DNA of 64,000 nt from Fidelibacterota bacterium. GTDB taxonomy: Bacteria; Fidelibacterota; Marinisomatia; SCGC-AAA003-L08; TS1B11. The position numbers and the translations under genes are program-made. Positions 7,982 to 16,422 of the stretch are shown piece by piece; position 1 is the stretch's first letter, and the number at the start of each line of letters is the position of its first letter. The stretch is taken from positions 310,001 through 374,000 of the forward strand of contig SCKJ01000001.1 in the NCBI GenBank assembly GCA_004124875.1, in the 5' to 3' direction. A model generated the notes under the pieces. That model did not search any database, was not told where the DNA came from, and was given only the letters and a program-made list of their open reading frames with translations.

Positions 7982-10075
7982 CTAATTTACCTTCACAAAA
8001 TCGAGCTGGTCCTGGTACCTGTGTATAAGTACTTGCCTCAGCAAGCGGTGTTCCCCCGATCTTAGATCAGGGTCTTTCTGCACCATTGCAAAGGCCGCCT
8101 TTCTGGCGGATCGAATGATGGGCCCGTCCGTTACCAGATTTCCCAGTTTCAGACGTTCAAAACCGTGCTGCCGGGACCCGAACAGTTGTCCAGGGCCGCG
8201 CAATTTAAGGTCGGCATCGGCAATTTCAAACCCGTCGGTCGATTCGACCAGCGTCTGCAGGCGCGCGGTCGTTTCATCGCCACCGCCCCGCTGAACCAGC
8301 AAACAGTGCCCCGGCAGAGCTCCCCGGCCAATGCGTCCACGCAGCTGATGCAGCTGCGTCAGACCGAACCGCTCCGCGTTTTCCACCACCATGACGGTGG
8401 CGTTGGGCACGTCGATGCCAACCTCCACGACTGTCGTGGAGACCAGCACGTCAACCTCCCCGGCCGAGAACAGCTGCATGGTGCTGTCTTTATCGGCGCC
8501 GCTCATTTTGCCGTCCAGATAGGCGATACGCAGGCCCGGCAGCTGTTTTTTCAGGGCCGTGAATCCCGACTTGGCTGCCTGCAGATCGCCCTTTTCCGAC
8601 TCCTCAATCAGGGGGTAGATGATAAACGCCTGGTGCCCCTGCCGGCATTCCCGCCTGATCAGGGCGCGGGCATCGCCGACCTGATCGGGGCTTAAGATGG
8701 TGGTTATTACCGCTCCCCGGTTGGCCGGACGTTCATCGAGGATGGAGATGTCCATGTCACCGTGGTAGGTGATGGCCAGGGTTCGCGGGATCGGTGTCGC
8801 TGTCATCGCCAGGACGTGGGGATAGACCCCTTTTTCCATCAATTTACCGCGCTGCAATACGCCAAACCGGTGCTGCTCATCGATGACCATGAAGGCCAGG
8901 TCTTTGAACGTCACATCATCCTGGATCAAGGCATGGGTGCCAATAATCAGAGCCAGATCGCCGGATTTCAGCTGTCCCAGAATCTCTTTGCGGCGATCTG
9001 GCGGGGTGCTGCCGGTGAGCAGAGCCAAACTCAATCCAGCTTTACGGCTGAAAGCGGTGAACGCCCGGTAGTGCTGTTCGGCCAGTATTTCCGTGGGCGC
9101 CATGACGGCAGTCTGCCCATGCGCGTGGGCGACAATAGCCGCCGCCAGCAGCGCGACCACCGTTTTGCCGCTGCCCACATCGCCCTGCAGCAGGCGGTTC
9201 ATCATGTGGCCCGATTGAAAGTCGGCGCGGATTTCCCGCAGCACGCGGATTTGGGCGCCGGTCAGCTCGAAATCAAGATCACGGTAAATCTGCTTGACCA
9301 GCGGCCCCCGATCGACAATCTTTCTGCCCGGCAGAGCGCCCAGCGCCCGGCGGCGGAGCGCCATCAGCAGCTGCAGATAAAAGTGCTCGTCAAACTTGAG
9401 CCGGTGGGTAGCGGTGGCCAGAGTCTCGTCGTCAGTGGGACTGTGCATCTCCCGTAGCGCTTGGTCCAGTCCCATGAGCCCGCCGGCCGATAGCAGCGGC
9501 TCAGATTGGGGGTCGTCGACCGGGGGCAGGCGCTCGAGCAGGCTTTGCATGATGCGGCGCAACCGGCGGCTTTCCAGGCCTTTGGCCCGCAGGTCGGCGG
9601 TACCGGGATAGACCGGCACGATCTTGCCGGTGTTGATGGGATTGTCCTCTTCCTCGAGGATATCGAAATCGGGGTGGACCATCTGCAGCCGGCGGTAAAA
9701 TTCAACCTGTCCCGACAGGGCCACCTGATCGCCCACTTGAAATTTATCCTTAATCCATTCGCCGCCCCGGAACCAGACACAAGTCAGCAGGCCGGAATCA
9801 TCCTGCACGGTGAGCTGGAAAACCCGTCCCCTGCGGCTTTTGCGCTCACCCAGCCCCATCACTTTGCCGAGCACAGTAGCCTGTTCGCCGATGATTAGCT
9901 CACTGATGGGTTGGATATTCCGGCGGTCGAGATATTTGCGCGGGAAATAGTACAGCAGATCGAGAACGGTATCGATGCCGATGGCGGCCAGCGCCTCGGC
10001 CCGCACCGGCCCAATGCCCTTGACATATTGGACGGCGTCGGTGGGATAGATAGGAGCTGGCGCCGAACCAGGCAT
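7982..10075 (-). CDS. recG: ATP-dependent DNA helicase RecG
   Basis: RecG remodels stalled replication forks and Holliday junctions. This protein of about 697 residues shows the helix-hairpin-helix-like start V-Q-Y-V-K-G-I-G-P-V-R-A-E-A-L, an OB-fold wedge with G-E-Q-A-T-V-L-G-K-V, Walker A G-D-V-G-S-G-K-T, the D-E-Q-H box (V-I-D-E-Q-H-R-F-G-V), T-A-T-P-I-P-R-T-L-A, and the C-terminal R-G-R-I-G-R-G motif, all in family order. The ATG at 10073-10075 starts one base after the stop of the PAP2-type gene (TGAcATG), suggesting translational coupling. An in-frame ATG at 10099 is an alternative start. Confidence 0.96.
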   Translation of the reverse strand: MPGSAPAPIYPTDAVQYVKGIGPVRAEALAAIGIDTVLDLLYYFPRKYLDRRNIQPISELIIGEQATVLGKVMGLGERKSRRGRVFQLTVQDDSGLLTCVWFRGGEWIKDKFQVGDQVALSGQVEFYRRLQMVHPDFDILEEEDNPINTGKIVPVYPGTADLRAKGLESRRLRRIMQSLLERLPPVDDPQSEPLLSAGGLMGLDQALREMHSPTDDETLATATHRLKFDEHFYLQLLMALRRRALGALPGRKIVDRGPLVKQIYRDLDFELTGAQIRVLREIRADFQSGHMMNRLLQGDVGSGKTVVALLAAAIVAHAHGQTAVMAPTEILAEQHYRAFTAFSRKAGLSLALLTGSTPPDRRKEILGQLKSGDLALIIGTHALIQDDVTFKDLAFMVIDEQHRFGVLQRGKLMEKGVYPHVLAMTATPIPRTLAITYHGDMDISILDERPANRGAVITTILSPDQVGDARALIRRECRQGHQAFIIYPLIEESEKGDLQAAKSGFTALKKQLPGLRIAYLDGKMSGADKDSTMQLFSAGEVDVLVSTTVVEVGIDVPNATVMVVENAERFGLTQLHQLRGRIGRGALPGHCLLVQRGGGDETTARLQTLVESTDGFEIADADLKLRGPGQLFGSRQHGFERLKLGNLVTDGPIIRSARKAAFAMVQKDPDLRSGEHRLLRQVLIHRYQDQLDFVKVN

Positions 10076-10076
10076 G

Positions 10077-11006
10077 TCAGGCAGATATTGCCGGGTCATT
10101 ATTGACGTTCTCAGGACCCCATCGCTGGTAGAGCCAACTCCATAGCAGATACAGGACGCCACCGCTGAGGAGTCCTGCCAGAGCGTCGATGGCGTAGTGA
10201 AATGAGCCGTAAATGGTGGCGACCGTCATGCCGCCGATGAAGAGCCACAACGCCAGGCGTTGGTATCCCCGTGGCCGCAGCAGCAGAACAACTATCACTG
10301 CTTCACCGACATGGGAGCTGGGAAAGGCGCCGCCTGCACTGTGGGCCTGAGCGTAGAGCCAGTCAATCATGGGGCCGATCAGACCCACCCCATCGAAGCG
10401 CAGGAAACGGTCATCCAGAGGACCAATGACAGGAAACAAAATAAAAACGATCAGATAACTGACGAACGAGGCCATCATCACAAACGCAAAACGGAGAAAG
10501 CGGGGATCGGGACCCTCGCTCAAGTTGGCCTGCCCGGAGCGGCCCTGATTCCAGACGAATATATAGCTGCCCACAATCAGGGGATAGTAAGCGACGTAAA
10601 GCAGGTGGAATCCTTCGCGCCAGAACGCTCCCGGCAACACGTCGGGCAGCCAGCGGTGCACATAGGGGCCAAACAGCGCCTTGTCCCAGATGCGCACCAG
10701 GGGATCATAGACTTCGCCGCCATGAAAGAGGGTGGCAGCAAGTTCAATCTGGTACTGAAGCGGCACCAGCAGCAGGAGCGGATAAAGCCAACGCAAATTG
10801 AACCCGAGACCGGCGGGCGGCGGGCGGTAGGTGATTTTTAAAATCATCAGGAAGATAAAAAGGTTGCCCAGAGCGGCGAACAGGTAGTGATAGCCGTTGC
10901 CGATGTTGATGAAGTTCACGATGAATATGAGCATTGAAAAGGCGAGCACCACCTTATCAAAACGGTAACGATGGGTTTCCAATCGCGCTTCAGACATCTT
11001 TTTCAC
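10077..11006 (-). CDS. PAP2-family membrane phosphatase / IPC-synthase-like protein
   Basis: 309 residues with several hydrophobic segments and two PAP2 motifs: C2-type G-A-F-P-S-S-H-V-G-E-A and C3-type Y-G-S-F-H-Y-A-I-D-A-L-A-G with the catalytic-type histidine and aspartate. The N-terminal layout (long run of membrane helices before the motifs, L-F-P-V-I-G-P-L-D-D before P-S-S-H) resembles the inositol-phosphorylceramide-synthase/PAP2_3 subgroup rather than short undecaprenyl-pyrophosphate phosphatases. It probably hydrolyses or transfers a lipid phosphate in the inner membrane. It heads the minus-strand cluster and is divergent from the gene at 11080. The substrate is unknown. Confidence 0.85.
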   Translation of the reverse strand: MKKMSEARLETHRYRFDKVVLAFSMLIFIVNFINIGNGYHYLFAALGNLFIFLMILKITYRPPPAGLGFNLRWLYPLLLLVPLQYQIELAATLFHGGEVYDPLVRIWDKALFGPYVHRWLPDVLPGAFWREGFHLLYVAYYPLIVGSYIFVWNQGRSGQANLSEGPDPRFLRFAFVMMASFVSYLIVFILFPVIGPLDDRFLRFDGVGLIGPMIDWLYAQAHSAGGAFPSSHVGEAVIVVLLLRPRGYQRLALWLFIGGMTVATIYGSFHYAIDALAGLLSGGVLYLLWSWLYQRWGPENVNNDPAISA

Positions 11007-11079
11007 TACGGAATCATGCCTCCTCTGTCAGTTGCCTGACAGCAATTGCCCGGTAGATATTAGTAGACTTCACCCTAAC

Positions 11080-12048
11080 ATGGGAACCTCGCGAAATTTA
11101 GTCCCGGCCGCCTTGCTGATGATGGCCCTTTTTGGATCGGCACAGCCGCTGGCGGGACAGGCGTGCAGCTGTGGCGGCGCACCGATGTTGGGCGCCTTGG
11201 GCAGCGCTCCTCCAGGCATCGGGCAGTGGCAGCTCGGCAGTCAGTACGACTACAACGATATATCGGGCCTCGCCGCCGGCAGCTCGACGCTCGCCCGCGA
11301 TGGCCGGCGGCAGCTGTCGCAGTCGACCATTATCCGCCTGAACTACGGCCTGAGCAGATCGGTCACGTTGAGCGTCCTGGTGACGGCAGTCGCCAAGGAG
11401 CGCGCCGTCTCCGATGTCGTGAAAACCTCGGGCATTGGCGATGGCATTGTGCTGGTACAGGTGAACCTCCTGCCAGAGCTAAGCTACCCGCAGCGGGATT
11501 TGCTGATAGGCTTGGGATTCAAGGCGCCGCTGGGTGCTGCCGACCTCACGCGCAGCGGCGTCCGCATCTCCCCCGACATGCAGCCCACGACCGGCGGCTG
11601 GGACGGGCTGGCCTCACTTTATTTCACCACTGAGATTTTGCCGCCCCTGCCGGCAACGTTGCTGCTCACGGCATCCCAAAGATGGACCTCCGCGAATCCG
11701 GATTACTCCACCACCCAGAGCGACTACCGTTTTGGCAATGAAACTGTCGCAAGTCTTGGCCTCCGGTACGGTCTGGGATTACGCAGTTTGGTCAATGTGC
11801 AACTCAACTACCGCCGTACGGATGCGGACCGGCTGGGGACCTATCGGCTACCGAACTCAGGTGGCCAATGGCTGTTTGCCGGCCTGGGATTCAACTGGAG
11901 TCTGCTGGAGAATGTAGGCTTGGGCATTTCAGGGCAACTGCCCATCTACCACCAGCTCAACGGCGCCATTCAGCTGACGACGCGGTACAGTTTCAGCATG
12001 TTTGTGAACTACACCTTTGGCAGCCGCCAGGGCATGGGGGGCCGTTAA
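11080..12048 (+). CDS. Predicted outer-membrane beta-barrel protein
   Basis: 322 residues from the ATG at 11080. This start gives a clean signal peptide (N-L-V-P-A-A-L-L-M-M-A-L-F-G-S-A, cleavage near L-A-G-Q-A). A frame-open start at 11032 would add 16 residues without signal character. The mature N-terminus holds a C-S-C-G-G motif followed by G-Q-W-Q-L-G-S-Q-Y-D-Y. The rest alternates polar and hydrophobic residues in short strands with Gly/Asn turns and ends in a strand (F-S-M-F-V-N-Y-T-F-G), as in outer-membrane barrels. The next gene starts 2 nt downstream and encodes a DUF3179 lipoprotein, so the two may act together. I do not recognise a named family. Confidence 0.8.
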   Translation: MGTSRNLVPAALLMMALFGSAQPLAGQACSCGGAPMLGALGSAPPGIGQWQLGSQYDYNDISGLAAGSSTLARDGRRQLSQSTIIRLNYGLSRSVTLSVLVTAVAKERAVSDVVKTSGIGDGIVLVQVNLLPELSYPQRDLLIGLGFKAPLGAADLTRSGVRISPDMQPTTGGWDGLASLYFTTEILPPLPATLLLTASQRWTSANPDYSTTQSDYRFGNETVASLGLRYGLGLRSLVNVQLNYRRTDADRLGTYRLPNSGGQWLFAGLGFNWSLLENVGLGISGQLPIYHQLNGAIQLTTRYSFSMFVNYTFGSRQGMGGR

Positions 12049-12050
12049 AT

Positions 12051-13154
12051 ATGCGTGTTGTGACCGAATCGGTTCATCGACCCTCGTATGTGCTAATGTG
12101 GGGCTGGCTGATCCTGCTTTTGTTGATCACAGGATGTGAACGGGACAGGATTACCGCCGGCCGCGAGGGATGGCTCATTAATACGAGCGAGGTTGCCGAT
12201 GGCGGCCCCGGCAAAGATGGCATTCCCGCGCTGACCCACCCGCCTATGGTTGCCGCATCCGAAATAGATTACCTCTCGCCGGATGATCTGGTCGTGGGTT
12301 ACCGATCTGGAACTGACATCCGGGCTTATCCCCACCGGGTTCTGGATTGGCACGAAATTGCCAATGTGACGATTGGGGGGCAGCAGCTGGCCGTGACCTA
12401 CTGCCCCCTCACCGGTTCGGCGCTGGCCTGGAGCCGCGTCATTAATGGCGAGACGACCACCTTCGGCGTGTCGGGCCTGCTCTACCGGAACAATCTGATA
12501 CCTTATGACCGGGCCACGGACAGCTACTGGTCGCAGATGCGTATGGATGCGGTCCACGGCGACCTGATCGAGACCCGCGCCGATGTCATGCAGGTCGTTG
12601 AAACGACGTGGCAAACCTGGCAAAGCATGTTTCCGGACAGCCGTGTCATGAGCAACGCCACCGGCGTTTACCCTGCGGTGCGATACCAACAATTTCCCTA
12701 TGGAGGCTACAAAACCAGCAGCGAAACGCTACAGCCCATCGCTGCGGATCTTATAGATTCGAGGCTGCACGCCAAGGAACGGGTGGCGGGCGTCATTGCC
12801 AATGGCAGCGCCCGGGTCTACCGGTTCGCCTCATTTGCGGACAGCGTGCGCACGCTGAACGATGTTTACGGCGGCGACTCACTGGTGGTCGTCGGCAGCG
12901 AAACAGATAATTTTATAATGGTTTTCAACCGCCGGCTGCAAGATGGCACACGGCTCGATTTCAGAGCCGTCCAGGATCGCTTTCCCGTCGTGATGGTTGA
13001 CCAGGAGGGCAACGACTGGGACCTGCTGGGCAGGGCCGTCAGCGGTCCCCGCACCGGAGAGCAACTGAGCCATCCCACCGCATTTCTAGCCTATTGGTTT
13101 GCCTGGTACCTGTTCTACCCCAATCCGGAAATATTCGAATTCACGTCTGATTAG
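12051..13154 (+). CDS. DUF3179 family lipoprotein
   Basis: 367 residues from the ATG at 12051, 2 nt after the preceding stop. The N-terminus has a hydrophobic segment ending L-L-L-I-T-G-C, a lipobox, so the protein is probably lipid-anchored. The body carries DUF3179 landmarks: V-T-Y-C-P-L-T-G-S-A-L-A-W near 116-128, G-V-S-G-L-L-Y-R-N-N-L, Y-D-R-A-T-D-S-Y-W-S-Q, and a late T-A-F-L-A-Y-W-F-A-W. The conserved Cys in Y-C-P-L-T-G is the family hallmark. The domain has no established biochemical role. A longer open frame reaching back to 11868 runs inside the upstream gene and is not used. Confidence 0.9.
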   Translation: MRVVTESVHRPSYVLMWGWLILLLLITGCERDRITAGREGWLINTSEVADGGPGKDGIPALTHPPMVAASEIDYLSPDDLVVGYRSGTDIRAYPHRVLDWHEIANVTIGGQQLAVTYCPLTGSALAWSRVINGETTTFGVSGLLYRNNLIPYDRATDSYWSQMRMDAVHGDLIETRADVMQVVETTWQTWQSMFPDSRVMSNATGVYPAVRYQQFPYGGYKTSSETLQPIAADLIDSRLHAKERVAGVIANGSARVYRFASFADSVRTLNDVYGGDSLVVVGSETDNFIMVFNRRLQDGTRLDFRAVQDRFPVVMVDQEGNDWDLLGRAVSGPRTGEQLSHPTAFLAYWFAWYLFYPNPEIFEFTSD

Positions 13155-13374
13155 TCTCGTCCGCAAAGGTCCTGTCCGGAGGTACTCGAAGGGTCCGCGC
13201 AGGGAAATGTTCAACTGTGGCGTAAGTCCCCTCGAATGGAAGGGCGGTCCTGTTTTGAAGTAACTCGCCCCGCGGTCCCCTGACTATCCTGGGCCCGATA
13301 CCTCGGGAAAAGAATCTCAATTCCTGCCACAGACCAGACCCCTCAATCCACTCGGCGTGACATGAGAGCATGCG

Positions 13375-13398
13375 GCCAGTAATCAGTTGTCAGTAACC
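13375..13398. repeat. 24-nt direct repeat, copy 1
   Basis: Reads GCCAGTAATCAGTTGTCAGT plus AACC and recurs without mismatch at 13523-13546. Internally it has a CAGTAATCAG / TCAGTAAC near-duplication. Both copies run into GAAACC-type tails. Confidence 0.85.
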
Positions 13399-13435
13399 CG
13401 AAACCAGAAACTGGATATTGGATGTTGGATAACCC

Positions 13436-13510
13436 GTCATCCTGAAGTTCTCGAAGGATGATAGAGATCGCCACAGTTGTCCTGAACAGTCGGGACTCCC
13501 TCGCGATGAC
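13436..13510. repeat. GTCATCCTGA-type intergenic repeat element
   Basis: The element opens with GTCATCCTGA, continues through C-T-C-G-A-A-G-G-A-T-G-A-T-A-G-A-G-A-T-C-G-C, and closes with C-T-C-G-C-G-A-T-G-A-C, whose reverse complement GTCATCGCGA mirrors the opening. It sits between the two copies of the 24-nt repeat. This layout (GTCAT ends facing each other) resembles miniature palindromic dispersed repeats. Copy number elsewhere in the genome is unknown. Confidence 0.55.
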
Positions 13511-13522
13511 CTGAAATTTGTA

Positions 13523-13560
13523 GCCAGTAATCAGTTGTCAGTAACCTGAAACCTGAAACC
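13523..13560. repeat. 24-nt direct repeat, copy 2, with CCTGAAA tail
   Basis: Identical to copy 1 over 24 nt, followed by two tandem C-C-T-G-A-A-A units. It ends 6 nt before the stop codon of the questin-oxidase-like gene. Confidence 0.85.
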
Positions 13561-13565
13561 TGTTA

Positions 13566-14663
13566 TCAGACTGGGGCAGAGGCCATGTCCGCTGCATCGC
13601 CCGCCCGGTTTGAGGCCGCTTCATAGTCGGGCGAGAGCCGCTGCACCGCATCCCAGGTGGCGGCCAGCATCGACAGTTGCGGTTTGTGCCGCAGCTCCCG
13701 CAGGCAGACATCGGCCATAATAACGGCGTGTTCGTTGCCCGAATCAACGGCCAGATCGATGAGCGCCTGCAGATCCTCTGATGGGGGCTCGATGTGGTCC
13801 AGCGGATTAACCTGACCGTACACCGTATAAAGCGCCCCCAGAAACTGCCACCCGTAACGGACAATGCGCGGGCGGTCTTCAGGCTTCAGATACGGCAGCA
13901 AAATGCGGATAGCGGCAGCGGAAATAATGCCGCGCATGTAGGGGAACAGCGTATCCGGATAGGAGCCGTGTGACAGCTGCAAGCGGGCTGCTGAGTCTAT
14001 GATGTCACTGACTGCGTCATCCTCATTGTCCGGTATCCGCACCAGATTTAGGACGCCGGTAAAGGGGGGATAGCCGCTGAGGGCGCGCAGCTTTTCATCA
14101 ACGGGTCCCGGCGGTTGCGGATGGCCCTTGTGCATCCATTTGACGTGGGCCAGGGCGTCCTGGGGTCTCAAGGGATTTTTTGCGGGAGCGCCAATTCCGG
14201 GGAGCTTGTAGTAGCTGACGGCCCAGTAAGCGATGGCCTCGGACAGTTCCGCGAGCGTCCGGTCACTGACATGCCGCTCCATCTGTATGACCACCGCAGC
14301 GGTGCGGATAATGCCGTGCGCGGCTGCCCCGGACAGACCGGCGATCAACCTCGGGGCCCATTCCTTCAGCATGGCTTCCCAGCCAACGTCAGATATTTCC
14401 CGGTGCAAGAAAGTGCTCCAGTCCCAGTATCGGCGCCTGTCTCCCATAGCGGATTTCCAGTTCTGCCGGTTGAGCACCCCCTGCAAGTCGGGCCTTTGCT
14501 CGAGTTGCCGCGCATATCGCGTCAACCATGGCGTCACTTCACCGGGCCGGTTGAGCGAGACCAGCGCCGCCGCGAGGATTTGACCGTGGTTTGCCTCTCC
14601 CCCGCCAAACTCGGGACCTGTAGCGCGCAGCTGCAAAAGGGCGTCGTAATAGGTGGATCTCAA
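13566..14663 (-). CDS. Questin oxidase-like (DUF4243) protein
   Basis: 365 residues. The pattern fits the questin-oxidase-like family: an N-terminal Y-Y-D-A-L-L-Q-L, then A-N-H-G-Q-I-L-A-A-A-L near residue 24, W-S-T-F-L-H-R-E-I with I-A-G-L-S-G-A-A-A-H-G-I-I-R-T-A near 115, and M-H-K-G-H-P-Q-P-P later. These conserved histidines are the family's likely active-site residues. Fungal members perform a Baeyer-Villiger-type ring cleavage of questin; bacterial members are uncharacterised. There is no signal peptide. It is the last gene of a csaA-HAD-GNAT-questin operon, 27 nt after the GNAT gene. The family call is fairly secure, the reaction is not. Confidence 0.82.
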   Translation of the reverse strand: MRSTYYDALLQLRATGPEFGGGEANHGQILAAALVSLNRPGEVTPWLTRYARQLEQRPDLQGVLNRQNWKSAMGDRRRYWDWSTFLHREISDVGWEAMLKEWAPRLIAGLSGAAAHGIIRTAAVVIQMERHVSDRTLAELSEAIAYWAVSYYKLPGIGAPAKNPLRPQDALAHVKWMHKGHPQPPGPVDEKLRALSGYPPFTGVLNLVRIPDNEDDAVSDIIDSAARLQLSHGSYPDTLFPYMRGIISAAAIRILLPYLKPEDRPRIVRYGWQFLGALYTVYGQVNPLDHIEPPSEDLQALIDLAVDSGNEHAVIMADVCLRELRHKPQLSMLAATWDAVQRLSPDYEAASNRAGDAADMASAPV

Positions 14664-14690
14664 TGTAGCGCTCCATATATCATGGTGCTG

Positions 14691-15248
14691 TTAGCGCGGG
14701 GCGGCTGAGGCAAGGTAGTCCTTTTTAAGCAGCTCATAATACAAATGATCCACGCGTTCCCCGTGGATGATCAGATAATCTTTTTTTATGCCGATGAGCC
14801 TGAACCCGCACTTTTCGAGCACCCGTTTGGAGGCCGGATTGTGAACGGAGCAGTCGGCTTCCATGCGCGCAGTGGCCGACTCACTGAACAGCAGGCGGGA
14901 CAGCTCGGATACTGCGGATGTGGCATATCCACGCCCCCAGTAAAGTTTGTCCACCGTGTAGCCAATGCGCACAAGTCCGTGCAGCCGGGAGGTGACTTCT
15001 ATGGTCATCCAGCCCACGTATTCTCCAGACATTGCATCGGCGATGATAAGAATATAGTCATGATCCAGCAGGTCTGAAAAATTACCTGGCATCCGGGAGT
15101 GAATGAAACGCTCGAGTTGCTCCCGCCCGAGGTCGGCAATCGGCTGGTGCAGCTGTGCTTCCTTGCGGGAGCGCCATATCACCAGGCTGTCGATGTGCGT
15201 ATCAGCCAGGGGCTCCAGTTTCACTACGGTTGCCGCCGCCGTTGTCAT
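14691..15248 (-). CDS. GNAT family N-acetyltransferase (RimJ/RimL-like)
   Basis: 185 residues with the Acetyltransf_3 layout: L-A-D-T-H-I-D-S-L near the start, I-G-Y-T-V-D-K-L-Y-W-G-R-G-Y-A-T-S-A-V near 104-122 (the acetyl-CoA-binding R/Q-x-x-G-x-G/A loop appears as W-G-R-G-Y-A), and N-P-A-S-K-R-V-L-E-K-C-G-F near 142-154. Such enzymes acetylate protein N-termini, antibiotics or small amines. The ATG overlaps the stop of the HAD gene. The substrate is unknown. Confidence 0.9.
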   Translation of the reverse strand: MTTAAATVVKLEPLADTHIDSLVIWRSRKEAQLHQPIADLGREQLERFIHSRMPGNFSDLLDHDYILIIADAMSGEYVGWMTIEVTSRLHGLVRIGYTVDKLYWGRGYATSAVSELSRLLFSESATARMEADCSVHNPASKRVLEKCGFRLIGIKKDYLIIHGERVDHLYYELLKKDYLASAAPR

Positions 15249-15913
15249 CCTGCTGCTACGGCAATCCGGCCGGGTAGAGAGAAGATTGATTCCGCATCAA
15301 GCTGCGACAGGTGGCTCACCGTGAGGTGGCGCCGTGGCATTGCCTCCACGGGGATAGACCCGGTGAGCGCGATGGTCCATGCCCCGGACTGCCACGCTGA
15401 CCGGAGGCCGTAGATGGAATCTTCGATAACGACAGTCTCTTCCGGGTTGATGCGCATAGTTGCCATCATGGTCAGGTAGGGTTCCGGATGCGGCTTGTTA
15501 TGGGCCGTCATTTCACCGATCAACACCAGCGGAAACAGATTGCGCAGTTGCAGCCGTCCATCCATCATGTTGAATATTGTTTCTGGCGTGGAGGTGACCA
15601 GCCCCAGTTGGTAATCGGGGCGAAGTTGGCCGTATAGCGTCTCAAAGCCTTCCATGAATTTCAGGCCGCCGCTGAAAACCTCCAGCACTTCCTTACGCCC
15701 TTCAGCGCGCAACTGCTCAAGGGGGAGGGGCAATTTGTAGCGGTCCCGGGCAAGCTGGCAAAATTCATCTTCGGACACACCGCGAAACAGGGCCCAGTCC
15801 TCATCGGGAATGGTGATGCCGTAGCGGGCAAAAAGACGCCGCTCAGCCACCTGATACAACGGTTCCGAATCGACAACAACACCATCAAGGTCGAACAGCA
15901 CGGCTTTGATCAT
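15245..15913 (-). CDS. HAD-superfamily phosphatase (beta-phosphoglucomutase-like)
   Basis: 222 residues with the four HAD motifs in order: D-L-D-G-V-V-V-D at 8-15 (nucleophile Asp8, acid Asp10), V-T-S-T-P-E-T near 106, H-N-K-P-H-P-E-P-Y-L (motif III lysine), and V-I-E-D-S-I-Y-G-L (motif IV acidic pair). The cap between motifs I and II is the helical type of the phosphoglycolate phosphatase/beta-phosphoglucomutase branch. It is overlapped at both ends by csaA and the GNAT gene. The substrate is not predictable from the sequence. Confidence 0.92.
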   Translation of the reverse strand: MIKAVLFDLDGVVVDSEPLYQVAERRLFARYGITIPDEDWALFRGVSEDEFCQLARDRYKLPLPLEQLRAEGRKEVLEVFSGGLKFMEGFETLYGQLRPDYQLGLVTSTPETIFNMMDGRLQLRNLFPLVLIGEMTAHNKPHPEPYLTMMATMRINPEETVVIEDSIYGLRSAWQSGAWTIALTGSIPVEAMPRRHLTVSHLSQLDAESIFSLPGRIAVAAG

Positions 15914-16248
15914 TTCAAACGCGCCCCATTTTCGACCGGTTTGTCAAGGTTCAGGAGTCGCACGGCGCCCCCTTCTTCAAATCCGCCCAGCACCAGGACT
16001 TCACTGGAATACTTGCCAATTTGCCGAGGCGGGATATTGACGATCCCCACGATCTGACGCCCCATGAGGTCCTGGGGGGTGTAATGGTCGGTTAACTGGG
16101 CGCTGGAACTTTTAATGCCCAGCGGACCGAAGTCAATTTTCAGCCAGATGGCCGGCACTTTCACATCTTTTGCAGGTTCCGCCTCAACGATGGTGCCCAC
16201 CCGAAAATCGAGCTTTTTGAACTGATCAATGCCTATGAGTGATTTCAA
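15910..16248 (-). CDS. csaA: CsaA-type tRNA-binding domain protein
   Basis: 112 residues from a TTG at 16246-16248. This start gives the normal CsaA length (about 110) and has a GGAG Shine-Dalgarno 7 nt upstream; longer ATG starts add residues without family character. The OB-fold signature is F-K-K-L-D-F-R-V-G-T-I-V-E-A-E near residue 9-23, then K-S-S-S-A-Q-L-T, G-R-Q-I-V-G-I-V-N-I-P-P-R-Q-I and S-E-V-L-V-L-G. CsaA is a dimeric tRNA-binding, chaperone-like protein. It is first in a four-gene minus operon and divergent from the gene at 16423. Confidence 0.9.
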   Translation of the reverse strand: MKSLIGIDQFKKLDFRVGTIVEAEPAKDVKVPAIWLKIDFGPLGIKSSSAQLTDHYTPQDLMGRQIVGIVNIPPRQIGKYSSEVLVLGGFEEGGAVRLLNLDKPVENGARLK

Positions 16249-16336
16249 TGCTGGTCTCCGGGTTGCAGGAAAGTTAAACGATTGGTGAGTAGATTGCCCG
16301 CAGCAGTTCGTTTTGGCATGTGCATCAGAATTACTC

Positions 16337-16364
16337 TTGAAACAGGTTAAATCTAACGTAAATT
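16337..16364 (+). promoter_or_regulatory. Possible sigma70-like promoter
   Basis: TTGAAA at 16337-16342, a 16-nt spacer and TAAATT at 16359-16364 lie in the A+T-rich divergent gap, about 58 nt before the ATG at 16423. The match is modest, and FCB bacteria often use different promoter consensus sequences, so this is weak. Confidence 0.25.
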
Positions 16365-16422
16365 TATTTTGAGTCCACGATTCCACGAGAGGTAGGCGGG
16401 AAGCGGAAAGAGGCTATATGGA

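Larger units (their letters stand above)
13155..13565. other. 411-nt convergent intergenic region with repeats, no gene seen
   Basis: It lies between the 3' ends of the DUF3179 gene (+) and the questin-oxidase-like gene (-). No convincing coding frame exists. It contains two copies of a 24-nt direct repeat, a GTCATCCTGA-type element with the C-T-C-G-A-A-G-G signature, and a closing C-G-C-G-A-T-G-A-C. I see no hairpin with a T-run. The make-up resembles dispersed intergenic repeats seen in many environmental genomes. Confidence 0.7.

Noticed and set aside
13141..13371. 76-codon minus frame in the convergent gap
   Set aside because: It overlaps the DUF3179 gene end, has no ribosome-binding site and lies in repeat-type sequence.
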